64,000 bases of DNA. Origin: QHVT01 sp036399015. Lineage in GTDB: Bacteria; Acidobacteriota; Thermoanaerobaculia; Gp7-AA8. Position 1 is the first letter of the stretch, and each line of letters begins with the position of its first letter. Shown in pieces: positions 8,251-17,541 of this stretch. The DNA is taken from assembly GCA_036399015.1 (NCBI GenBank), contig DASWNW010000016.1, forward strand, positions 29,103 to 93,102, read 5' to 3'. The notes under the pieces were generated by a model that had not been told where the DNA came from, did no database searches, and saw nothing but the letters and a program-made list of their open reading frames with translations. Made by a program: the position numbers and the translations under genes.

Positions 8251-9258
8251 TTATACCCCGCCTGCCGAGCGCACGCCGTACTCCCTGACCACGTCGGGAA
8301 TCTTGCCGGACGTCTCGCCGCTCCACCGGGCGAGTTGCTGCAGCGGCGCGAGCGCGACTGCCGGCGGGCGCCGCGCCCAGTAGTAGGCGGCGGCGATCAT
8401 GAACTTCGCGGCGCGGTCTTTCGGCGTCCAGTCGATCGCCGTGAGCCGGGCGGCGACCGCGTCGCAGGCGGAGACGTACGCGTCGTCACCCGCGATCTCG
8501 TCCAGCAGCCAGACGAGATGTTTGAGGACGTGACTTCCGCCGGTGCGTACGCGCGCGTACGCCGGCTCATGCGCGCCGTCGATCCACCATGCGATCTGTT
8601 CCAGGATCGACGCGGCGCCGAGCTCGGAGAGAAGCCGTTGCGCCTGCTTGTTCCACACTCCCGGCCGCACGTAGACGTCGTTTGCCTTCATCTGCAGGAT
8701 GAGGCGCTGCCATTTGGTGCGGTCGGCGTCGGTCATCGCGCGCAGTCCCGCACGAAAGTGCTGGCTCCACCCGTCCTCGTGATCTCCCGATTCGTCCGGA
8801 TCGGCGAGGAGCATGATGGCGCTCCGCCGCTTCGCGAAGTTCGCTTGTGCCGACCCGACGCCGCGCAGCGCCGCGATGAACGTCCGCGTCGCGTTCACGA
8901 TCGGCTGTGAATAGCCGTTGCGCAGCATCCACGACTGCGCGACGTCGAGCGGCGCCGAGACGTCCGAACCGTGACCACAGGTGTGCCGCGAGGTTGCGAG
9001 CAGCGCGCACACGTCGTTCTCGTCGAATGGGAGTTTGCGGCTGTACAGGTGGCAGGCGACCTCGTAGAGCGCGGAGCCGGCGGCGTAATCGCCTTCGTCG
9101 CGCAGCAGTGGCATGCGCGCGACGCATTCCCTGAGCACCGCGACCTGGATGTCCTTCGGCAGCGCGGCAAGCTCGCCGAACACCTCCGGCAGGTTGCGCG
9201 GCCGCGAAGCCAGCAGCCCTTCGACCCACGAATGCGCGCGAGCGGAGGGTTCGTGCAT
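8251..9258 (-). CDS. Hypothetical protein, helical
   Basis: 335 residues, no signal peptide or membrane segment. The sequence is mostly helix-like with regularly spaced Trp and Leu, including FAKRRSAIMLLADPDESGDH near the middle and DRAAKFMIAAAYYWARRP near the end. It could be an alpha-solenoid. I do not recognise it. It is separated by 17 bp from the upstream GGDEF gene on the same strand and could share its transcript. Codon use is like its neighbours, supporting a real gene. Confidence 0.6.
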   Translation of the reverse strand: MHEPSARAHSWVEGLLASRPRNLPEVFGELAALPKDIQVAVLRECVARMPLLRDEGDYAAGSALYEVACHLYSRKLPFDENDVCALLATSRHTCGHGSDVSAPLDVAQSWMLRNGYSQPIVNATRTFIAALRGVGSAQANFAKRRSAIMLLADPDESGDHEDGWSQHFRAGLRAMTDADRTKWQRLILQMKANDVYVRPGVWNKQAQRLLSELGAASILEQIAWWIDGAHEPAYARVRTGGSHVLKHLVWLLDEIAGDDAYVSACDAVAARLTAIDWTPKDRAAKFMIAAAYYWARRPPAVALAPLQQLARWSGETSGKIPDVVREYGVRSAGGV

Positions 9259-9275
9259 CGACGGCTAGTCTAGCT

Positions 9276-10502
9276 TCACTCCCGCGACGTCGCACCGCCG
9301 TCTGCCGCGCGCCTCGCCCGGTTCCGCGCCTTCTCCTCGTACATCGCCCGGTCCGCGCGGGCGATCGCGGCCGGCAGATCCTCCCGCCCCGAGAAGCGTG
9401 CGGCGCCGACGCTCGCCTCCAGCTCGGGCACCGCCCGGAGAGCCTCACGCAGCCGCGGGACCACATCCTCCGGAAGCGCGGCGGGAAAGAGCAGGAGGAA
9501 CTCATCGCCGCCCCAGCGATAGACGCGGTCGAGCGGACGGACGCAGCCGCGCAGCGTCTCCACCAGACGCCGCAGCAGTTCGTCGCCGGCGGCGTGACCG
9601 CTGGTGTCGTTCACCGTCTTGAGGTTGTCCATGTCGAGCATGAGCGCGGTCCCGAAGCGGCCGCCGAGCGGCTCGAGGCCCGCACCCTCGTCATAGGCGC
9701 GGCGGTTGAGCGCGCCCGTCAGCGGGTCGTAGAGCGAGAGCTGCTTGAGCCGGTCGTGCGCCAGCGCCAGTTGATAGCGCGCATCCTCGCTCTCGCGGCT
9801 CACGTCCTCCAGGAGCAGCACGACCATCCCGTATCCCAGCAGCATCTGCAGGATCAGGTCGAAGAAGCTGTTGTACCGCAGGACGAACTGCAGCGGCCCG
9901 TATGGACGCTGCCACGGTTGGAACCCCTCGACGAGGAAGCCGATCGCGTACAGGACCCAGAGCGCCGCGACGCTGACGAACACCACACCCGTCGTGCGGC
10001 TTCCGAGCGTCGCGCGAGATCGCGAAAGGCGGAGCAGGAGCCATGCGGAGACCAGAAACGCCGCCACCAGCAGTGGCACCTGAAAGACCATGACGGCGTT
10101 CAGGTTGCCGCCCGCGAAGATCGTGCTGAGCAATGCGTAGCCGAGAGCCGCCTGGACGGCCCAGCGCATGAAGAGACGCGAACGGTCTCCGCGCACGAAG
10201 TTCAGCGTGCCGGCGAGGAGGTAGGCAACGTAGAGGAGCTTCCCGGACTGATAGACCAGGTTCGCCGCGCGTGCCGCGAGCGGCTCGGTGGCCATGACGC
10301 GCGGGAGCGCGTAGTGAACCGCGACGCCGCAGAGAGCCACGACGAGGGCCGCCCAGCCGAGGGTCCACTGCCGAAAGTACGGCTGCGGCCGCGGGTGGCT
10401 GCGAAGGAGCGCGGCGAAGAGGCCCACCAACAGCACGGCGCCGGCGAGTTGGCTCAGAAGGCCGATGACGGCGATGAGGGCGCCGATCTGCTCGTGGGTC
10501 AT
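9276..10502 (-). CDS. Membrane diguanylate cyclase (GGDEF)
   Basis: 408 residues. The first about 220 form six or seven hydrophobic helices (ALIAVIGLLSQLAGAVLLVG onward), then a short helical linker (EDVSRESEDARYQLALAHDR) leads into a GGDEF domain. The active-site signature is intact as RWGGDEFLLLFP (GGDEF at about 331-335). RPLD lies exactly five residues upstream, the expected place of the inhibitory I-site RxxD, so product feedback by c-di-GMP is predicted. It should make c-di-GMP from two GTP in response to a membrane signal. No EAL domain is present. Confidence 0.92.
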   Translation of the reverse strand: MTHEQIGALIAVIGLLSQLAGAVLLVGLFAALLRSHPRPQPYFRQWTLGWAALVVALCGVAVHYALPRVMATEPLAARAANLVYQSGKLLYVAYLLAGTLNFVRGDRSRLFMRWAVQAALGYALLSTIFAGGNLNAVMVFQVPLLVAAFLVSAWLLLRLSRSRATLGSRTTGVVFVSVAALWVLYAIGFLVEGFQPWQRPYGPLQFVLRYNSFFDLILQMLLGYGMVVLLLEDVSRESEDARYQLALAHDRLKQLSLYDPLTGALNRRAYDEGAGLEPLGGRFGTALMLDMDNLKTVNDTSGHAAGDELLRRLVETLRGCVRPLDRVYRWGGDEFLLLFPAALPEDVVPRLREALRAVPELEASVGAARFSGREDLPAAIARADRAMYEEKARNRARRAADGGATSRE

Positions 10503-10536
10503 TCGTAACGCGCGTCATAGTAGCGCGGCGAGGTAT

Positions 10537-11196
10537 TCAGCGCGCGACGCGTCGCCGCCGCGCCAGCGAAGGCACGTAGAACGGCACACCGTCGCGCTGG
10601 TACTGCCGGTACGCGTCACCGTACTGCTGCAGCAGCCGCTTCTCTTCGTGCAGCGAGCCGAGGACGAGGTACGCGGTCGCGACGACGTTGAAGGCGAGGC
10701 GGCGCGTGGTCATGTGCGGCGTCAGCCAGAACGGCGCGAGGGGAGCGACGTTCAGCGGGTGGCGTACGACGGTGAACGGGCCGCGGGCTCGGAGCGCGCC
10801 GCTCTCGTCCGCCTCCGGTCCCTGCGCTGCCGGAGCCTGTCTGGCCGGCATTCCGGTGGTACGGATCGCGATGAGATTGTCGACGCCGGAGAGCGTCGCG
10901 ATGCCGGTCGCGCGCGCCGCCGCAACGGCCCACGCAACACCAGCGAACTGGCCGAGTCGCATGAGGCCGGCCAGCGGTCCGCGGATGCGATAGAGCGTCC
11001 GCTTCGGGCGCCGTGCGATGTAGTAGACGAGGCCCCCGAACGCGAGCACGGCCTGGGCGTTATAGGCGACGCGGTAGAGCTCCCGTCCGAACGGCACGCG
11101 TGCCGCGAACGCCTCTTTCGCTTTCGTGTTCGCGAGCAGGCTGTGCACGATTGCGAAGACGCCCGTCGCGAGCACGACCTTCAACGCGGAACGCAT
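10537..11196 (-). CDS. NnrU/isoprenylcysteine-methyltransferase-like membrane protein
   Basis: 219 residues with several hydrophobic segments (VVLATGVFAIVHSLLANTKA, LAFGGLVYYIARR, VAWAVAAARATG). The C-terminal signature is TVVRHPLNVAPL followed by HEEKRLLQQYGDAYRQYQ, the RHPxY-like and EExxLxxxFGxxYxxY pattern shared by NnrU, phospholipid methyltransferases and ICMT. That pattern binds S-adenosylmethionine in ICMT. Tyr of the usual RHPxY is replaced here (RHPLN). Substrate unknown. Confidence 0.75.
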   Translation of the reverse strand: MRSALKVVLATGVFAIVHSLLANTKAKEAFAARVPFGRELYRVAYNAQAVLAFGGLVYYIARRPKRTLYRIRGPLAGLMRLGQFAGVAWAVAAARATGIATLSGVDNLIAIRTTGMPARQAPAAQGPEADESGALRARGPFTVVRHPLNVAPLAPFWLTPHMTTRRLAFNVVATAYLVLGSLHEEKRLLQQYGDAYRQYQRDGVPFYVPSLARRRRVAR

Positions 11197-11400
11197 GCAC
11201 TACGGTGTAGCGAGAACGCTGCCGGTGCGTTGCGCGGCGTCAATGCGAGTGGACGATTCCGTCCGGGCCGCACCAGTCGGGCTCAACCCGAGCACGCGGC
11301 CGTGGTCACCGAGATCGAACGGCTGAATCTCGATCGTTCCCTCGACGAGCCCGAGTTGGAGGCGGCTGATCGCCTGGAGGTACTTCGCGGATCACGACGC

Positions 11401-11420
11401 CGGCGGGCTGAAGCCCGCCG
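11401..11420. repeat. Short GC palindrome (REP-like)
   Basis: A perfect hairpin CGGCGGGCT-GA-AGCCCGCCG lies at 11401-11420, between the methyltransferase-like gene and the small secreted protein. The same core recurs near 31262-31282, and related GGGC/GCCC palindromes occur near 26193-26210 and 36739-36804. Confidence 0.6.
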
Positions 11421-11435
11421 CTCCACTCGAGCGAC

Positions 11436-11917
11436 TCACTCCGAGTACCACTCCGCCAGCGCCGTCACCACTCCGCCCTTGATGAACACGCTGTTGTGGC
11501 GGGCGCATTGTTCCGAGACGCGGCAGACGTAAAAGTATTCGAGATCGCCGAGGCGGGCGAGGGCGGCGTCGGGAGGGGCGGAGGCGTCGGGGCGGCCCAT
11601 CTTCTCGAGCACCGCCAGCGTCGTGTCGCCGAGGAGGACGCCGTGCCGCTGGCGCACTTCCAGGATGCCCGCATCCTCGGGGCGTTTGCACGGCAGCTCG
11701 CTCGTCACCGCCACGCGCCACGGCTTGCCGGCCTTCTTGTCCATCGACAGGACGACGTAGCGGCCCTCGCCGATGCTGTAGCAGCCCTCCTTCTTCAGGC
11801 CGGGGAACTGCGCCTGCAGGGTCGCGAGCGGCGTCTCCATGAGTTGATCGAGATAGACCGGTTCCGCGGCGTGGCTGGTGACGGCCACGGCCAGCGTCAG
11901 CACTGCGACTGCGATCT

Positions 11918-11921
<4 letters not shown>
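11436..11921 (-). CDS. Small secreted hypothetical protein
   Basis: 161 residues. The start at 11921 gives a signal peptide (MKIAVAVLTLAVAVTSHAAE) and overlaps the nadK stop codon by ATGA, so it is translationally coupled to nadK. A longer in-frame start at 12017 would put a basic stretch ahead of the signal and lie inside nadK. The mature part has four cysteines (KKEGCYSIGEG, SELPCKRPEDAG, YVCRVSEQCARH) that could form two disulfides. Not recognised; the coupling to NAD kinase has no obvious functional reading. Confidence 0.7.
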
Positions 11922-12778
<857 letters not shown>

Positions 12779-12804
12779 GAGCTCACTTTACCGCCCAGCG
12801 ACGA

Positions 12805-13848
12805 TCATGCCGACATGACCACCGCCCGGCGGACGTCGTCCGGCTCGATCACGATGCGCTCCCCGGCGCGCTCCGGGCCGACGAAGAGGATCGGGTGGAG
12901 GACCTTTTCCATGATCGCGCGGAGCGCGCGTGCGCCGAGGCGCTGGCGGATCGCGGCGTGGGCGATCTCGTAGAGCGCCTCGCGGGAGAACTCGAGCTGG
13001 ATCGAGTCGAGCGCGCAGAGGCGCTGGTACTCCGGAATCATCGCCTCGCGCGGCTCGGTGAGGATCGCCACGAGATCGGCCGGCGCGAGCTCCTGCAACT
13101 GGACGCGGAGCGGCAGGCGTCCGACGAGCTCCGGGAGGAGGCCGTACTTGACGAGATCGTCCGTCGAGACCTCGCGCTGCGCGGGCGCCGCCTGCTCGAA
13201 GAAGCCGACGCTGCGGCCGTCCGGCGTCTCCTCGAGATCGGTGAACGCGCCGGCGCAGATGAAGAGGATGTTCGAGATGTCGATCTCGACGAAGTCGTGC
13301 TTGTTCCAGTGCGCGGTGACGTTCATCGGCACGAACAGCTTGTCGCCCTCGAGGATCTTGAGCAGCGACTGCTGGACGCCCTCGCCGCCGATGTCGCGCT
13401 GGCTCGAGCCGGTGCGGTTGCCGCCGGAGCGGCGGGCGATCTTGTCGATCTCGTCGATGAAGACGATGCCGTTCTCGGCCTGCTTCACGTTCTGGTTCGT
13501 GGCGTAGAGCAGCCGCCCGATCGCCACCTCCACGTCTTCCCCGTAATACCCCGCCTCGGTGAACGACGTGGCGTCGTTGTAGGCAAACGGCACGTCGAGG
13601 ACGCGCGCCAGCGTGCGGGCCAGGTACGTCTTCCCGCTGCCGGACGGGCCGATCATCAGGATGTTCGACTTGCGGATCGAGACGTCGCCGCCGTACTTGA
13701 GGTACTCGATGCGCTTGAGGTGGTTGTACGCCGCGATGGCGAGGACTTCCTTCGCGTGGCGCTGCCCGACTACGTACTGGTCGAGCTGCTCGAAGATGCG
13801 GCGGGGTGTGACGTGCAGGAAGCGATAGGTCTCACGCTTTTCCTTCAT
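12805..13848 (-). CDS. ClpX-like AAA+ ATPase lacking the zinc-binding domain
   Basis: 347 residues from the ATG at 13848; the frame extends upstream but that part is noise antisense to the next gene. Walker A GPSGSGKT, Walker B IVFIDEIDKIARR, a pore-1 loop in AGYYGEDVEVAI (canonical ClpX has GYVG) and sensor-2 GARALRAIMEKVL are all ClpX-like. Two things differ from ClpX. The N-terminal Cys4 zinc-binding domain (about 60 residues) is absent. The ClpP-docking IGF loop is shortened to RSVGFFEQAAP. It might be a second unfoldase, with or without ClpP, or an HslU-like paralogue; no clpP is in the window. Confidence 0.85.
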   Translation of the reverse strand: MKEKRETYRFLHVTPRRIFEQLDQYVVGQRHAKEVLAIAAYNHLKRIEYLKYGGDVSIRKSNILMIGPSGSGKTYLARTLARVLDVPFAYNDATSFTEAGYYGEDVEVAIGRLLYATNQNVKQAENGIVFIDEIDKIARRSGGNRTGSSQRDIGGEGVQQSLLKILEGDKLFVPMNVTAHWNKHDFVEIDISNILFICAGAFTDLEETPDGRSVGFFEQAAPAQREVSTDDLVKYGLLPELVGRLPLRVQLQELAPADLVAILTEPREAMIPEYQRLCALDSIQLEFSREALYEIAHAAIRQRLGARALRAIMEKVLHPILFVGPERAGERIVIEPDDVRRAVVMSA

Positions 13849-13879
13849 CAAGTCGCCTCGACCGAGTATAACCGGAGCG

Positions 13880-15025
13880 ATGATCCTGGTAACTCTGCTC
13901 GCCGCCGTCCTCTCCCTCCCGTCGCCCGCCGGCAGCGGCGCGGCCGAGCCGTATCTCACCGCGCGGCCCGACGGCACGCTGGTGATGTCGTGGCTGGAGG
14001 GAGGGGCGCTGAAGTTCGCGTCGCTGAAGGACGGCCGCTGGTCGGCGCCGCGCGTCATCGTGCAGCGCGACGATCTCTTCGTGAACTGGGCCGACTTCCC
14101 CTCCATCGTCGACGACGGCCGGGGGACGCTCTTCGCGCACTGGCTGCAGAAGAGCGGGAAGGGGACGTACGCGTACGACGTGGTGGCGACGTCGTCTTCC
14201 GACGGCGGCAAGACGTGGCGCAAGCCGCTGCTGGTGAACACCGACGGGAAGCAGGCGGAGCATGGGTTCGTGTCGTTCGCTCCGCTGCCGGGAGGCGGCG
14301 TGGCGGTGGCGTGGCTCGACGGGCGCGAGATGACGGAAGGCGACGGCCACGACGCGCACGGCGGCGCGATGACGGTGCGCTACGCGGAGCTCGACGCGGC
14401 GCTGCGGCGGAAGGCGGAGACGGTGCTCGACGCGCGCGTCTGCGAGTGCTGCAACACCGCGATGACGATGACGGCGAAGGGGCCGCTGGTGGCGTACCGC
14501 GACCGCTCGGGCGGAGAGGTGCGGGACATCGCCTTCATGCGCCGCGCGAACGGCAAGTGGAGCAACCCGTCGCGCGTGCATGCCGACAACTGGAAGATCC
14601 CCGGCTGCCCGGTGAACGGACCGCAGCTCGACGCCCGCGGCAACCGCGCCGCCCTGGCCTGGTTCACCGCCGCGGGAGACAAGCCGCGGGTGCAGGTGGC
14701 TTTCTCGGCGGATGCCGGCGCGACGTTCGGCCGCGCGGTGCGCGTCGACAGCGGCAATGCGGTCGGGCGCGTCGACGTGCTGATGCTCGCCGACGGCAGC
14801 GCGCTCGTCACCTGGATCGAGGGGACGGCCGACAGCTCCGGGATCTTCGCCCGCCGCGTGCACCCGGACGGACGCGCCGAGGCGCCGGTGAAGCTGGCGG
14901 CGACCAGCTCGGCGCGAGCGTCGGGTTTTCCGCGGGCGGCGCTGGTGGGGAACACCGCCTACTTCGCCTGGACCGATCCGGCGGCGAAGACGGTGAAGGT
15001 GCAGAGCCTCGGCATCGGGCGCTAA
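13880..15025 (+). CDS. Secreted sialidase-fold (BNR-repeat) protein
   Basis: 381 residues with an N-terminal signal (MILVTLLAAVLSLPSPAGS). Asp-box/BNR motifs are visible (SSSDGGKTWRKPLLV near residue 111; FSADAGATFGRAVRV near 275), giving a six-bladed sialidase-like propeller. A cysteine cluster VCECCNTAM occurs near residue 190 and may bind metal or form disulfides. Catalytic Arg-triad residues of true sialidases cannot be assigned by eye, so activity is open. Divergent from the ClpX-like gene across 31 bp. Confidence 0.8.
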   Translation: MILVTLLAAVLSLPSPAGSGAAEPYLTARPDGTLVMSWLEGGALKFASLKDGRWSAPRVIVQRDDLFVNWADFPSIVDDGRGTLFAHWLQKSGKGTYAYDVVATSSSDGGKTWRKPLLVNTDGKQAEHGFVSFAPLPGGGVAVAWLDGREMTEGDGHDAHGGAMTVRYAELDAALRRKAETVLDARVCECCNTAMTMTAKGPLVAYRDRSGGEVRDIAFMRRANGKWSNPSRVHADNWKIPGCPVNGPQLDARGNRAALAWFTAAGDKPRVQVAFSADAGATFGRAVRVDSGNAVGRVDVLMLADGSALVTWIEGTADSSGIFARRVHPDGRAEAPVKLAATSSARASGFPRAALVGNTAYFAWTDPAAKTVKVQSLGIGR

Positions 15026-15028
15026 GGA

Positions 15029-15105
15029 CGAGTTGCGCTTGCGCGTTGCGCGTAGCGAGTTCAGGGGGGGGCTTCGTTACGGGCAACGCGCAACACGCAA
15101 CGCGT
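15029..15105. repeat. Inverted short-word repeat, word GTTGCGC
   Basis: The left arm (15029-15059) repeats the word TTGCGCG/GTTGCGC. The right arm (15075-15104) carries its complement, GGGCAACGCGCAACACGCAA. Together they make an imperfect hairpin just downstream of the sialidase-fold gene. It is one of several such sites in the window with different words. Confidence 0.7.
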
Positions 15106-15463
15106 CGAAATTTTCTGGCGCGCAGACTCCTAGCTCCCCCGTCGGGCGACGACCGTATCGACCGTTTGAGCCCGCAGGTCCGCCTGCCGATGCCGGGATC
15201 CTGCCTCTTCGTCGCGCACCACGCCGCGACACGCCAAAGATTTTGACACGCTCGAATTGAGCGTTCCCGCCTAACCCCCTGTCCCTCCAACAACTTGCCA
15301 CATACCGCCTCGTGGCGGCCCGCTTGAAGTCTGTGGGCCGCGAAAGGAGGTGGTGCAGAGAAGAGACATCGACGCGGAGAAGACAGAAAGACGGTTCAAG
15401 TGTGGAACGAACAGCCAATGAACTGACCACGGGAAACAACAACAACAAAAGGAGAAAAGACCC
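15106..15463 (+). other. Leader/intergenic region of the ComEA-like gene
   Basis: No gene was recognised. TTGACA at 15243-15248 is a good -35 box and overlaps the palindrome CGCTCGAATTGAGCG, a possible operator, but no good -10 box follows at the right distance. A strong Shine-Dalgarno-like run (GAAAGGAGGTGGTG near 15342) is followed by a 22-codon reading frame from a GTG. Its spacing to that GTG is too short for confidence. The run AACAACAACAAAAGGAGAAA just before the CDS supplies its ribosome-binding site. Confidence 0.4.
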
Positions 15464-15844
15464 ATGCGGAAGTCCCTTCCGATCTTCATCCTGGCCCTCG
15501 GAATCCTCTCGTACGCCTCGCTCGCCATGGCCGACGGTGCCGCCCCGGCCGACTCCGGCAGCAAGGCCGGTGTCGTCAACATCAACACCGCCGACGCCGC
15601 GCAGCTCGCGCTGCTCCCCCGCATCGGCGCAAAGGGGGCGGAGCGCATCATCGCGTACCGCACCCAGCACGGTCCCTTCAAGAAGACCGCGGACCTGATG
15701 CAGGTGAAGGGCGTCGGCGCGAAGACCTTCGAGCTGCTCACGCCCTACATCGCCCTCGAAGGCAAGACCACGCTCACGACCAACATCTCCTCGCCGCGCA
15801 AGCCGCGCGCGAAGAAGCCCACCACCACCACGGCGTCGAACTAG
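15464..15844 (+). CDS. ComEA-like secreted helix-hairpin-helix DNA-binding protein
   Basis: 126 residues. A signal peptide (residues 1-23, ending SLAMA) is followed by a tandem HhH domain: VNINTADAAQLALLPRIGAK, then GPFKKTADLMQVKGVGAKTF. The tail is basic and Thr-rich (PRKPRAKKPTTTT). ComEA relatives bind double-stranded DNA in the periplasm during transformation. No other competence gene is adjacent, so uptake is only one possibility. AAAGGAGAAA lies 8 bp upstream of the ATG. Confidence 0.88.
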   Translation: MRKSLPIFILALGILSYASLAMADGAAPADSGSKAGVVNINTADAAQLALLPRIGAKGAERIIAYRTQHGPFKKTADLMQVKGVGAKTFELLTPYIALEGKTTLTTNISSPRKPRAKKPTTTTASN

Positions 15845-15925
15845 ACGCCGCCCGCCCCCCATCCTCAACAGGCCGCCGCGTGCGTGAGACGCGCGGCGGC
15901 CTCCTCAAAGAAGGAGGCTCGCGTG

Positions 15926-17527
15926 TCAACTCCCCGAGCGCCGCACTACTACCCGCTCCGCCTCGTACGTCTGGATGGCGGAGAGCGTGCTGCGGCGGAG
16001 AACCTCGTCCGTGAATGCGTCCGTGAGGATGCGGCCGTCCATGTCCCGTCCGATCGGCAGGCCGGCGCCGAACAGCACGGTCGGCACGACGTCGACCACG
16101 GAGGCGGGCGCGGCGTGCTCGCGATGCGCGGCCACGGGGCCGCTCACGATCAGGAAGCCGTCATCGGCACCCGCGTCGTCGCGGCGCACCCTCCCGGTGG
16201 CGAACTCCCAGACGTTGGCCGGCAGCTTCGGCGGGACGACGCCGGCCGGCGAGCAGATGGCGATCAGGTGCCGCGGGTGGCGCCGCGCCACGGCGCCGAG
16301 GGCGCGATCGAGCTGCTGCACGTACGCGCGCACCGTATCGCCTTTGGGTGTGCCGCGCGGCGGGATCTCGTTGCTGAAGACGTGCAGCGCGCGCTGCGCC
16401 GGCTCGAAGCCCTCCAGCGCTACCGCGATCAGCGCCGCCTCGCCGTCGACGGCACCGATCGCGGCGAGATCGCCCGCCAGCGCGTCGAGGACCTGCTGCC
16501 GCGCCGGGCCGGCCGCATTGAAGCGCTGCGCCTCATCTCCGATCCCGGCCGGCCGCAGCGGCGGTGTGTCCACGGACGGCCAGCGCACCACCTGCGACGG
16601 CAACTGCAGCCGCGCGAAGAGCGACCAGACCGGCAGCGCCAGGCCGGAGCGGAGCGACGCCGAGATCCGCTCCACCGGCGGGATCAGTCCCCAGGCACGG
16701 AACGCCACGCCGTACGGCAGCAGGAGAAACGGCTCGTCGCGGTTCAGCGGCGTGCGGTAGGCGAAGCGCCCCGTCACCCCGTGCCGGTGTGGCAGCTTCC
16801 CGGTCGCGAGCGATGCCCACAGCGACTTGGGGCTCGTCGTGCGGAACGCCTCCACCCGCGTGAAGTACGCATCCTCGGTGACCGTGTCGAAGAACGGCAG
16901 CAGCCCCTCTCCCTTCATGGTCACGATCCAGTCGTACGGCAGGTTGCGGATGGCCACGAAGATCACGTGCGCCTGCGCCGCCGGCGCACCGATGTCGGCG
17001 ACGACCGCCTGCTTCCGCTCCGTCCGGTAGCTGTCCCGGCGCTGGTAGAGGAAGACCGCCGAGATGCCGACCAGCACGAGGCCGGCGAAGAAGATCGCGC
17101 GCGACAGCCGCTTGTGCGCGTTGCGCTCGAGCACCCACAGCAGCAGCAGGATGAACGCCGTCACCGTGATGACGTTCGACGACTTCGAGAGCACGCGCAT
17201 CGCCCCCACCGGCAGGTAGCCGCGCAGCAACTGCAGGTGCATCCAGTAGGTGAACGAGGAGATGAACGCGGCGGCGACGACGAAGCCGAAGCCGTGTGTA
17301 CGGTATGTCTGCGGCCGGCCGATCAGTCGCACGCGCAGCGCCCGCAGTCCCCAGAGGATCGAGCCGAACAGCAGCCCGCAGGTCGCGCCATACACTGCCG
17401 CGACCGTGGCCAGACGCCCGGGCGTGATCTCGACCTGCGGGTTGATCAGGTACAGCAGGTACGCCATGTACAACCCGAAGACGGCCCCGGCGAGAACCCG
17501 TTTCAGATAAGCCCAGCGGATCGGCAT
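15926..17527 (-). CDS. Membrane protein with an alkaline-phosphatase-superfamily (phosphodiesterase-like) domain
   Basis: 533 residues. The first about 165 contain five hydrophobic helices (VLAGAVFGLYMAYLLYLI, VAAVYGATCGLLFGSILWGL, FVVAAAFISSFTYWMHL, VITVTAFILLLLWVL, AIFFAGLVLVGISAVFLY). The remainder resembles a type I phosphodiesterase/nucleotide pyrophosphatase fold: SPKSLWASLATGKLPHRHGV matches the segment around the catalytic Ser/Thr and the early His, and VDVVPTVLFGAGLPIGRDMD matches the C-terminal consensus. The usual metal-binding D-x-x-R start is degenerate (VAIRNLPYDW), so it may be a transferase or inactive. Confidence 0.72.
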   Translation of the reverse strand: MPIRWAYLKRVLAGAVFGLYMAYLLYLINPQVEITPGRLATVAAVYGATCGLLFGSILWGLRALRVRLIGRPQTYRTHGFGFVVAAAFISSFTYWMHLQLLRGYLPVGAMRVLSKSSNVITVTAFILLLLWVLERNAHKRLSRAIFFAGLVLVGISAVFLYQRRDSYRTERKQAVVADIGAPAAQAHVIFVAIRNLPYDWIVTMKGEGLLPFFDTVTEDAYFTRVEAFRTTSPKSLWASLATGKLPHRHGVTGRFAYRTPLNRDEPFLLLPYGVAFRAWGLIPPVERISASLRSGLALPVWSLFARLQLPSQVVRWPSVDTPPLRPAGIGDEAQRFNAAGPARQQVLDALAGDLAAIGAVDGEAALIAVALEGFEPAQRALHVFSNEIPPRGTPKGDTVRAYVQQLDRALGAVARRHPRHLIAICSPAGVVPPKLPANVWEFATGRVRRDDAGADDGFLIVSGPVAAHREHAAPASVVDVVPTVLFGAGLPIGRDMDGRILTDAFTDEVLRRSTLSAIQTYEAERVVVRRSGS

Positions 17528-17541
17528 GCGGAGGGACGGCC

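Noticed and set aside
15340..15420. Leader peptide (22 codons from a GTG) ahead of the ComEA-like gene
   Set aside because: The AGGAGG is only about 2 bases from the GTG and no attenuator is visible, so translation is doubtful.
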